21,738 nt of DNA, taken from a virus. Positions 15,241 to 21,360 of the stretch are shown in pieces. A program made the translations under genes and the position numbers. The notes beneath the pieces are model-generated. The model saw nothing but the letters and a program-made list of their open reading frames with translations, was not told the origin of the DNA and ran no database searches. Position 1 is the stretch's first letter. Each line of letters starts with the position of its first letter. The stretch covers positions 1-21,738 of the IMG/VR virus record IMGVR_UViG_3300025099_000166. One strand, 5' to 3'.

Positions 15241-15927
15241 TTAACCTCCTTTAAGGTTAGTTATTAGAGATATCCAACTTTCAGGAAACAATGGTAATAT
15301 AATGTCATGCCATTGACTTGCTAAATCTTGTATCTCTTGTTGTGCAGTAGATTCACTGCGTAAATTATATGCCCTAGCCCAAGCGTACAAAGATCCTGTT
15401 ACATAGTACTCAGTAAACGTAGACTGAGGTAGAACCATTCTAGCTTGTTCGGGACAAACATCCATACCTAGTAAATGTATATAAGTCCACTTAGCTTTAT
15501 TAATAGACTGCATATATTCATCTATCATAAGATGAGCAGGATTTATATTTACAATTTCATCTGATGAGCCTTGCTTCCTATCATCAGCTTTCTTTCTCCA
15601 TTCTTCTGGCACATAGAACTCAGGAAGATCATCTACATACCTTCTACTTATCTCATTGTAGCTAAACCCAATAGTATGTTTGAACCTTTGTCTAGCTACA
15701 AAAAGAGGAACTCTTTCTCGCATTGTTATTACGCAATGTGTAAAGGGTGTGAAGTGATCATTTCTTGCAAGGAAGTCTAATAACTTCTGATCTTTTGAAT
15801 TAAGAAACACACCCATCTCTGATACAGAGAACTTTGATTCTTTATTAAAACTAACCCTAGCTGCATTAACTACAGTAAGGTCTGTACCCATAGAATCTAC
15901 GAGTTTTGCCGTAAGTTGGCTAGGCAT
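15241..15927 (-). CDS. thyX: Flavin-dependent thymidylate synthase ThyX
   Basis: A 228-residue protein matching ThyX, which makes dTMP from dUMP using methylene-tetrahydrofolate, FAD and NADPH. Visible hallmarks are NAARVSFNKES near the N-terminus, HFTPFTHC (58-65), PLFVARQRFKH (74-84), NEISRRYV (91-98) with PEFYVPEEW after it, EQARMVLP (160-167), and AQQEIQDL near the end. The classical RHRX7S motif is changed: the RHR position reads KHT with one extra residue before NEIS. This matches a phage-type ThyX subgroup rather than a broken gene, since the rest is intact. The start has AAGGAG 8 bases upstream inside the RMF-like gene. It follows ribonucleotide reductase, so the pair supplies deoxynucleotides for phage replication. 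Confidence 0.93.
   Translation of the reverse strand: MPSQLTAKLVDSMGTDLTVVNAARVSFNKESKFSVSEMGVFLNSKDQKLLDFLARNDHFTPFTHCVITMRERVPLFVARQRFKHTIGFSYNEISRRYVDDLPEFYVPEEWRKKADDRKQGSSDEIVNINPAHLMIDEYMQSINKAKWTYIHLLGMDVCPEQARMVLPQSTFTEYYVTGSLYAWARAYNLRSESTAQQEIQDLASQWHDIILPLFPESWISLITNLKGG
15245..15252 (-). promoter_or_regulatory. Strong Shine-Dalgarno inside the thyX 3' end
   Basis: AAAGGAGG lies 5 bases before the ATG of the exported protein and at the same time encodes the C-terminal Lys-Gly-Gly of ThyX. It fixes the start at 15239. Confidence 0.8.
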
Positions 15928-16046
15928 CTATAGTACTCCTTATTGTAACCTCGTTGCCATTCCCTTGCTCTATCAGAAGTAGGAGGAAACGGATTGTTTT
16001 TGTTCCTCCTAAATCCGTTTCTACCTTGTTCTATAATATCCCTCAT
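15897..16046 (-). CDS. Ribosome modulation factor (RMF/CrpP)-like small protein (49 aa)
   Basis: A 49-residue basic protein starting at the ATG at 16046 (MRDIIEQGRNGFRRNKNNPF). The spacing Gly-x2-Gly...Asn-Pro-Phe...Ala-x-x-x-W-x-x-Gly-Tyr follows the RMF pattern (G-x2-A...CPY...W-x2-GW), and the length is close to RMF's 55 residues. RMF dimerises bacterial ribosomes during starvation; phage homologues are known as small RMF/CrpP-type proteins of unclear role. The frame stays open upstream into the RNR gene (ATG at 16112, TTG at 16133), but those parts do not look like RMF and have no better ribosome-binding site. It starts 19 bases after the RNR stop and overlaps thyX by 31 bases. The identification rests on pattern and size only. 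Confidence 0.6.
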   Translation of the reverse strand: MRDIIEQGRNGFRRNKNNPFPPTSDRAREWQRGYNKEYYRCLANLRQNS

Positions 16047-16065
16047 AGGAAAAGGATATCTTCTT

Positions 16066-17769
16066 TTATACGCCACAAACCCCTCCTGAGTTGGTAATTT
16101 CACAGATATCATGTGTCTCAACGGCTTCTTCAAACTCTGTTCCTAACTTATCTACTGCCTCACTGTAAGGTACTACAGAAAGAGGTTGACCACCACGGCA
16201 ACCATCTGGATACACTGTAAATCCACGTAGTCTATGTGCATATGATGCTAATGTATTAGCAAAATCACTTACAGTATCCTCATTATTAAATTTAGATCCC
16301 CAAGCAGGTAGATTAATAGTAGAACTAATAGACATATCTACATAATCCTGTACATCTGCCTGAAACTTTATCCTTCTCTCATAATCATCTGCTAAGTCTA
16401 GTGCAGATTCTATCTTATCAGGATCAGCATCATACATATCAATTAATTCTTGTGCTGCAGAGTCTACAACGTATTGATACTTCCATTTAGTACCACCTGT
16501 TAAGTATCTACGTTTGTAGGCTACGGCAAAGATAGGCTCTATTCCACTGGAGCTACCAGCGAGTATAGAAATACTACCAGTAGGAGCGATAGCGCGATTC
16601 GCAACTGGTCTTGATATGGATAACTCGTCAGCAAATTCCTTAGAGATGTTATCACTGACACCTTTATAGATTGACAACCACTTGTGTAGTTCTGGGGTAA
16701 CTTCATACTTCTCTCCTCGTTTAACTAACCATTCATGCATTCCCATAAGACCTAAACCTAGTCTTCTATTTTTTGCTCTAACCTGATGTACTTTAGCATA
16801 AGGTAGTTCTGCTCTTAGCGTACCACATATTAAGAATTTAGTACCCAGTTCAACCACTCTAGCAAGCTCTTGAAGTGAATCAATGCGTCCAAGGTTAATG
16901 CTCCCAAGATTACAAACATCACTATCATCAGCAGAAGTAACTTCGGTACAAGCATTTCTCAGGGTATCCTTTTCATTATCCATGAAGTTAAAGCTAAATC
17001 CAGGTTCAGCAGAAGTTAATGCCTGTTCAACATTCTTCAAGAACACTTCACCAACATCACCTGTCTTCCAGTAGTTCATTAACCATTCAGTATCATAATT
17101 AACACTGATGTTAGTCATATCTAATGGTGCGCGGAAGTTAAAGTCCTGTTCTTTAATATCTTTGAATGTAAACCCTGTAGTACCAACAGGCATATCATTC
17201 CAGTTCTTTGCTATTAAAAAGTAAGGTATATCATTATGTTTCCAGTTTAAGGAAGCGTACATGGCAGATCTACGAGATCCTCCCTGCATTACATTAGCAC
17301 CTATAGAGTTGATCATTTGCATCTTAGGAATAGGACCAGATGCTAGTCCACCAGATCCACCTAGAGATCTACCTGACTCACGATATACAGAATAGTCTAC
17401 TCCAATACCACCGCCTGTCATCAAACATGATTCTGCTTTCCAACTAAGGTTAGCCCAATCTTCTCTTGTATCTTCTTCAGCAGATAATAGAAAACAGTTA
17501 TTATAGAATCTTCTATCCCTCCCTGCATAGTAAATATATCTACCACCAGGAACAAACTTGAGATCTGTTATATACTTCTGTAGTTCTTTACGTTCTTCCT
17601 TACGCATCAGAGCTTCTTCACCTGCACGTAAGTTACCACATACATCTTCTACAAGTACTCTTGATAACTGCTCCCACGTATCGCAACCAGTATGCGAGTA
17701 TTTTAAGTTAAATATATCTTCAGAGAATTTGGATCTGAACATTGGATTCATGTTTGATTTAAATGACAT
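16066..17769 (-). CDS. nrdJ: Class II (B12-dependent) ribonucleotide reductase
   Basis: A 567-residue enzyme that reduces ribonucleotides to deoxyribonucleotides. Visible elements are FVPGGRYIYYAGR (72-84), the redox Cys92 in NNCFLLSA, MTGGGIGVDYS (117-127), the catalytic triad Asn272-Cys274-Glu276 (NACTE), the partner Cys286 in VCNLGSINL, APTGSISILAGSSSGIEP (395-412), and a C-terminal Cys pair (Cys556, Cys565) able to pass electrons. There is no N-terminal ATP-cone and no adjacent small-subunit gene, which points to the adenosylcobalamin-using class II type. It is shorter than bacterial forms (~700 or more), as usual in phages. The start overlaps the 58-residue ORF upstream by 11 bases, and a weak AAAGG lies 12 bases before the ATG. 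Confidence 0.9.
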   Translation of the reverse strand: MSFKSNMNPMFRSKFSEDIFNLKYSHTGCDTWEQLSRVLVEDVCGNLRAGEEALMRKEERKELQKYITDLKFVPGGRYIYYAGRDRRFYNNCFLLSAEEDTREDWANLSWKAESCLMTGGGIGVDYSVYRESGRSLGGSGGLASGPIPKMQMINSIGANVMQGGSRRSAMYASLNWKHNDIPYFLIAKNWNDMPVGTTGFTFKDIKEQDFNFRAPLDMTNISVNYDTEWLMNYWKTGDVGEVFLKNVEQALTSAEPGFSFNFMDNEKDTLRNACTEVTSADDSDVCNLGSINLGRIDSLQELARVVELGTKFLICGTLRAELPYAKVHQVRAKNRRLGLGLMGMHEWLVKRGEKYEVTPELHKWLSIYKGVSDNISKEFADELSISRPVANRAIAPTGSISILAGSSSGIEPIFAVAYKRRYLTGGTKWKYQYVVDSAAQELIDMYDADPDKIESALDLADDYERRIKFQADVQDYVDMSISSTINLPAWGSKFNNEDTVSDFANTLASYAHRLRGFTVYPDGCRGGQPLSVVPYSEAVDKLGTEFEEAVETHDICEITNSGGVCGV

Positions 17770-17935
17770 CGTTTACTACTACCTTTATATTATCTATAAC
17801 TATACCTTCCAGAGCATCTGAAACAGCAGATGATATTAACTCCTTCATGTCTTCTTCTAATCCTGCCTTACCATCAACAGGAACCCAACAGGCATCACTA
17901 TCTATCTGGGCGTTTATATAAATAGATACTACCAT
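17759..17935 (-). CDS. Small hypothetical protein (58 aa) between DUF6378-like gene and nrdJ
   Basis: An intact ORF from ATG at 17935 to TAA at 17759-17761, beginning MVVSIYINAQIDSDACW and ending IKVVVNDVI. It fills the only gap between two genes exactly, starting 6 bases after the upstream stop and overlapping nrdJ by 11 bases. This supports a real gene. The predicted fold is a beta strand, a short acidic helix (GLEEDMKELISSAVSDAL), then beta strands. The upstream GTGAGATAAT gives only a weak ribosome-binding site, so translational coupling is likely. No family is recognised. Confidence 0.65.
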   Translation of the reverse strand: MVVSIYINAQIDSDACWVPVDGKAGLEEDMKELISSAVSDALEGIVIDNIKVVVNDVI

Positions 17936-17941
17936 ATTATC

Positions 17942-18286
17942 TCACAATTGCCAATCTACTTCGGCTTCAACTTTAGCAAGAACCTCTTGTTGTCTGGCAG
18001 CTTCTAATTTAGTTGAGGCATCCATTGACCCTATCTCTCCTCCTAAACCTGCATAACCTGCTATATCAACCCAACTATCCTGATGATTAGGATTCTTAGC
18101 TAATCTTGCCATCTTAACCCATGCCATGCATAATGCTACATCTTCTCTGGTTACGTGCTTTTTTAATATGAGGCTCCATCCTTGCGCTATATCATTGAAG
18201 TTAGTAAATGCATCTCCGTACTCCTTATCTCTATCTCCTGTAATAAGTTCACTTGCTTTTTTTAGTATCACTTCTCTTGGAATCAT
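17942..18286 (-). CDS. DUF6378-like phage protein (114 aa)
   Basis: Contains the pattern GDRDKEYGDAFTNFNDIA (17-34), then W-S-x-I-L...TREDVALCMAWVKMARLA, and NPNHQDSWVDIAGYAGLGGE. This matches, from memory, the small helical phage family DUF6378. That family is often found near DNA-replication and nucleotide genes and has a MazG-like all-helical look; its activity is unknown. Conserved Asp, Glu and His residues (D18, D20, E22, D25; H in NPNHQDSW; D in WVDIAGY) could bind a metal, which would fit a nucleotide-processing role, but this is inference. The start shares one base with the upstream stop (TAATG), with AAAAGG upstream. Confidence 0.75.
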   Translation of the reverse strand: MIPREVILKKASELITGDRDKEYGDAFTNFNDIAQGWSLILKKHVTREDVALCMAWVKMARLAKNPNHQDSWVDIAGYAGLGGEIGSMDASTKLEAARQQEVLAKVEAEVDWQL

Positions 18287-18573
18287 TAGTGTACCTTTTT
18301 ATTAAAGTTTGCATAAACAACATTACCATTTACTTTTTCTATCTTTTGTAATGGTTGTACGTTTACATCTTTTAACCTAGTCTGTGCTTCAATAACTACA
18401 TTTTCAAGCATTGTTCTCATAGTAATACCTATCTCTTCCATCATACCTGAACAATTAAATGACCCATCATATATTTGAAGTTCGTTTCTTTCTGGATCAT
18501 AAGTACAGAATACACTATAGGTATTATCAGGTAGCATTACTTCATGTACTATTTCTTCTTCTTTGTCGGACAT
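18286..18573 (-). CDS. Hypothetical protein (95 aa)
   Basis: Starts at the ATG at 18573 with GGAG 8 bases upstream, inside the end of the nuclease gene. It is acidic at the N-terminus (MSDKEEEIVHEVMLPDN), then beta-rich (TYSVFCTYDPERNELQIYDG), then a helical segment (EEIGITMRTMLENVVIEA). No membrane segment is present and no family is recognised. It overlaps the preceding nuclease gene by 25 bases and the next gene by 1 base, so it is a tightly coupled member of the replication/nucleotide operon. Confidence 0.65.
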   Translation of the reverse strand: MSDKEEEIVHEVMLPDNTYSVFCTYDPERNELQIYDGSFNCSGMMEEIGITMRTMLENVVIEAQTRLKDVNVQPLQKIEKVNGNVVYANFNKKVH

Positions 18574-18968
18574 ACAGTTAACTCCATAAAATCATCAGCA
18601 TACATCAATGCCAATGGACGTTTTCGATCACCTTTTAATATTGCTACTGGTTTTGTAGCTTTCATCATATTAGTTTCAGCCTGTTCCAAAGCAGCATATA
18701 CAGCAAAGGATGATCTTGCTTTGCATTCAACTGTCCAAGGAAACAATCTACGTGCCAAAGGACTAAGACCTATATCAGGCCCATTAACTCCACCAGGAGT
18801 TGACGTAATATCATCATCCTCGACACCTTTAAGATGTTGTTGAAGGTAATTACGTACCCACTGTTGAAGCTTGCGTCCTTTGGCTTTCGCAGACGCTACA
18901 CTTATTCTACTTGAAGACCGTGTAGTGGTGGTAGGCATTTGCTGACTTTGATTTAGGGTTGCGTTCAT
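18549..18968 (-). CDS. PD-(D/E)XK-type endonuclease, resolvase-like (139 aa)
   Basis: After a Ser/Thr-rich N-terminus, residues 28-46 form a basic helix (KAKGRKLQQWVRNYLQQHL). Then come DDITSTPGG, GPDIGLSP with Asp65, and VECKA with Glu81 and Lys83. This D...E-x-K arrangement with the upstream helix is that of small PD-(D/E)XK nucleases such as Holliday-junction resolvases and phage endonuclease I. A later ALEQAE helix and VAILKGDRKRPLALM strands complete the fold. The likely role is cutting branched replication or packaging intermediates, or degrading host DNA. The start is uncertain: neither the ATG at 18968 nor that at 18938 has a good ribosome-binding site. The longer form overlaps the upstream nuclease by 62 bases. 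Confidence 0.7.
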   Translation of the reverse strand: MNATLNQSQQMPTTTTRSSSRISVASAKAKGRKLQQWVRNYLQQHLKGVEDDDITSTPGGVNGPDIGLSPLARRLFPWTVECKARSSFAVYAALEQAETNMMKATKPVAILKGDRKRPLALMYADDFMELTVCPTKKKK

Positions 18969-19767
18969 ACTTTAGATCAGGCCAACAAGTGTATCTAAAA
19001 CTACAGTAAGAGCAAGTCATACCTAATTTTCTATTACCTGTTGGTTTACGATAAAAGAACTCTTCCTCATCAGTAAATCCACGTACAAAGTTGTTTTCCG
19101 TGGCTTCTTTATAACGAGTTATCGTATCTTCTATCTTGTTAGTATAGCTTTCTTCATCATCAGGATCAGCTTGAACTATCTTCATGTCACCTGTTTCTTT
19201 GTTGATTGCTATCCAACCACCTGCCTTTATCTCTGGAGTCTCTTCTCGTTCAGCTTTAGTGTAACCAAACAACTGTGAGCAGTAACCAAAGTCATCATTT
19301 TGTTTCAATGCCTCATAAGAAGCGAACTTCTTTTCAAAGGCAAACCTTGACGCACTTTTAATATCCCACAAAGAGAAACCGTTACCATCTCTGATAACTA
19401 AGTCTAACTCTCCATTAATGTAATCTCCATCAGGAGTCTTATATCCTACTCTTTTGTTTAAGTCTACTATTTCTACTCCTGCTGCCAGTAGGATAGCAAC
19501 AGCAATAACTTCAGTCATATCACCGTATAACATTTTGATACGGAAAGAATTAGACTCAGGTGCTTTAGGCCAACCAAGCTTCTCAGCGTGTAGCTGACAG
19601 AATGGCTTACCTACCTGAGACATAGAGGGAAGTTTTGCTCCCCCCTTTCTCCTGAAGTTGAACTTACCTAGCTTACTATTAAACATCTGACTAGCACGAA
19701 ACACTATGTCATCTGGAATCTTAGGATCACCTGCTAGGTAAGAATCAATAGTTGTTTGTAGATCCAT
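18907..19767 (-). CDS. Cas4/RecB-like exonuclease with probable Fe-S cluster (286 aa)
   Basis: A PD-(D/E)XK exonuclease. Visible motifs are GELDLVI (catalytic Asp near residue 123), LWDIKS (Asp and Lys near 136-138) and the RecB-type QxxxY (SQLFGY, near 166-170). One Cys near residue 57 (GKPFCQLH) and three near the C-terminus in C-x2-C-x5-C spacing (CSYCSFRYTCW) match the four-cysteine Fe-S staple of Cas4 and AddB. The role is probably processing DNA ends for replication or recombination, or recycling host DNA. I chose the ATG at 19767, one base after the stop of the SSB-like gene. The frame also allows ATG at 19785 or GTG at 19800, but neither has a ribosome-binding site and coupling favours 19767. 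Confidence 0.8.
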   Translation of the reverse strand: MDLQTTIDSYLAGDPKIPDDIVFRASQMFNSKLGKFNFRRKGGAKLPSMSQVGKPFCQLHAEKLGWPKAPESNSFRIKMLYGDMTEVIAVAILLAAGVEIVDLNKRVGYKTPDGDYINGELDLVIRDGNGFSLWDIKSASRFAFEKKFASYEALKQNDDFGYCSQLFGYTKAEREETPEIKAGGWIAINKETGDMKIVQADPDDEESYTNKIEDTITRYKEATENNFVRGFTDEEEFFYRKPTGNRKLGMTCSYCSFRYTCWPDLKYERNPKSKSANAYHHYTVFK

Positions 19768-19768
19768 C

Positions 19769-20611
19769 CTAGAATGGGATCTCATCGTCAATGGTTGCAC
19801 CTACATCCAGATCAGTTTTTACCTGACTAGGAACCATATTCTCTCTCATCTTATCAGCTACTTGTTCATTCTCCATAGTGATAAGATCAGCAAAGTCTTG
19901 TAGATATCCTCTTGTAACATCAGTCAATGCTCTACGCTCATTAACCATAGGTGTATACTTCAACACAAAGTACTTATTAGAACCTGCTTTCTTTAGTTCA
20001 TAACCTATCTTTATATCACAATTAAAAGGCTCCATCTGATACTGCTTCTTAATGGAAGGTAGTAACTTACCAATCTCAAAGAAGTTTGATGGACCTAGCT
20101 TGATTCTAAATGGAACCTCATCAATCTCTACCTTCTCACCAGAGGCAGCAACAGGATTATCCATACGTATCAAACCAAAAAGGTTTCTACTTAACTTAGC
20201 TTTAGATGCAGTAGCATAGGCAATAGGATCAGAAGCACGTAGCTTCTCTCTTTCTGCATTGCTTACCCAACCACACTTATCTCCACCAAACCAATCCAAC
20301 GCTTTATTCTTAAAGCTCATAAAGTGTTGAGATATATTGGAGAACTTCTGAGAGTCTGGATCGTATACAGAAGTTTGCATAGTCTCTGCAAAGATCCTGA
20401 AGTAGGTATCTTTAGCAAAAACATCACCATGATCAGGATGATTCAATGCTATTGATGGTGCAGGAATACCCTCTACCATTTCTCCATTGTGTTCTGTGGT
20501 ATTGTCCTTGTTAATCCTGGCCCTTGCCAAGTTAGGTCCACTATCCATTGGGACAGTGTATAACATGGAAAAGTCAGTAGTATTTTCGTCTATCTTAATT
20601 AGTCCGTTCAT
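19769..20611 (-). CDS. Single-stranded-DNA-binding-like protein (280 aa)
   Basis: The start is the ATG at 20611 (MNGLIKIDENT) with GGAG 6 bases upstream. An in-frame TTG at 20623 lacks such a site and was rejected. The C-terminus ends DVGATIDDEIPF, the acidic tail ending in Pro-Phe that bacterial and phage SSBs use to recruit polymerase and nucleases. The body has basic and aromatic residues (FIGKLLPSIKKQY-type segments, KYFVLKYTPMVNERR) compatible with an OB-type fold, but the family was not identified. It is the first gene after a strong promoter and is directly followed by the exonuclease, which fits a recombination/replication pair. Assignment rests mostly on tail and context. Confidence 0.7.
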   Translation of the reverse strand: MNGLIKIDENTTDFSMLYTVPMDSGPNLARARINKDNTTEHNGEMVEGIPAPSIALNHPDHGDVFAKDTYFRIFAETMQTSVYDPDSQKFSNISQHFMSFKNKALDWFGGDKCGWVSNAEREKLRASDPIAYATASKAKLSRNLFGLIRMDNPVAASGEKVEIDEVPFRIKLGPSNFFEIGKLLPSIKKQYQMEPFNCDIKIGYELKKAGSNKYFVLKYTPMVNERRALTDVTRGYLQDFADLITMENEQVADKMRENMVPSQVKTDLDVGATIDDEIPF

Positions 20612-20617
20612 GTAAAA

Positions 20618-20621
20618 CTCC
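20618..20621 (-). promoter_or_regulatory. Shine-Dalgarno of the SSB-like gene
   Basis: GGAG lies 6 bases before the ATG at 20611. It decides this start over the in-frame TTG at 20623. Confidence 0.75.
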
Positions 20622-20640
20622 AATCATTAAATGAACAATG

Positions 20641-20669
20641 CTTATAACATAAAGTGGTTTATTTGTCAA
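20641..20669 (-). promoter_or_regulatory. Near-consensus sigma70 promoter for the SSB-to-exported-protein operon
   Basis: Read on the - strand: TTGACA (20669-20664, perfect -35), a 17-base spacer, then TATAAG (20646-20641, five of six matches to the -10). Transcription should begin around 20634, leaving a short leader before the ribosome-binding site at 20618-20621. The -35 box lies within the last codons of the HNH gene (Leu-Asp-Lys-stop). It is the only clear host-type promoter in the window and should drive the whole - strand block down to the hairpin at 13950. Confidence 0.75.
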
Positions 20670-21360
20670 GGTTATTTTTCTCCAATTCATAATAAAAATC
20701 TGCTATCTTATATAGTTCTTTTGATGTAGCTGTATTTTTTATTGTATTAGCTTTTACGGAAACTACAACTACATTATCTTTTGTATACTCTTTATTGTTA
20801 TCTATTCTATCGAAAGATAAATTCCAAGGGCTATTAATATTAAAAACAAATGGAACTTTATAAATAGGACACTTTAAATCTTTAGGTATTAAATCTAAAA
20901 TGTCTTCTGGTGTTAATTTGACAGATATATTATTTAAATTTTTTCTTCTTTTCGTATCTGCTATAAGTCTCTGTCTTCTTAAAGAAGCCCATTGTCTAGT
21001 AATATCTTTAAAAGATTCTACCTTTCTTATTATTTTTCTTCTTGCTTCTTTAGCTCTATTTCTTCTTTGCTTAACTTCTGGTTTTTGTCTGTATTTTCTT
21101 GCTGCTTCTTTACCCTCTGGACTTTGATTATATTCTTTTCTTTTTTGTTTACCCTCTGGACTTTGATTATATTTTCTTTTCTGTAAATTTATCTTTTCTT
21201 TAACTTCTGGTTTTTGTCTGTATTTTCGCATAACTTCATTGCGTTTTAATCTATTTTTAGAAATTTTATAGTATGCTTTATAATATTCTTTTGCATAATT
21301 TTTTTTTCTTTCTTTACGTTCTAGTTCATTATCTATTATCTCTAATTCATACTGTTGCAT
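20659..21360 (-). CDS. HNH-family endonuclease, probable free-standing homing type (233 aa)
   Basis: Starts at the ATG at 21360 (MQQYELEIID), 6 bases after AGGAGG; the longer frame reaching 21393 was rejected. Residues about 15-130 are very Lys/Arg-rich and contain short repeats in the order QKPEVK, NQSPEGK, NQSPEGK, QKPEVK, typical of DNA-binding arms in phage HNH proteins. The C-terminal domain has LKCPIYKVPF, then SFDRIDNNKEYTKDNVVVVS and KANTIKNTAT. These correspond to the S-x-D-R-I-D...GY...N-V...S...AN-x-x-K pattern of a phage HNH family. Such enzymes cut DNA at or near the site where their gene sits. It overlaps the polymerase gene by 14 bases, and its tail carries the -35 box of the next operon. 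Composition is more A-rich than its neighbours. Confidence 0.8.
   Translation of the reverse strand: MQQYELEIIDNELERKERKKNYAKEYYKAYYKISKNRLKRNEVMRKYRQKPEVKEKINLQKRKYNQSPEGKQKRKEYNQSPEGKEAARKYRQKPEVKQRRNRAKEARRKIIRKVESFKDITRQWASLRRQRLIADTKRRKNLNNISVKLTPEDILDLIPKDLKCPIYKVPFVFNINSPWNLSFDRIDNNKEYTKDNVVVVSVKANTIKNTATSKELYKIADFYYELEKNNLDK

Noticed and set aside
16047-16133. N-terminal extension of the RMF-like protein from TTG 16133 or ATG 16112
   Set aside because: It lies wholly or mostly within the nrdJ coding region, does not resemble RMF, and has no better ribosome-binding site.
20900-21186. Two overlapping + strand ORFs rich in Phe, Leu and Ser
   Set aside because: They lie opposite the A/Lys-rich arm of the HNH gene, lack ribosome-binding sites, and their hydrophobic look is a by-product of the T-rich complement.
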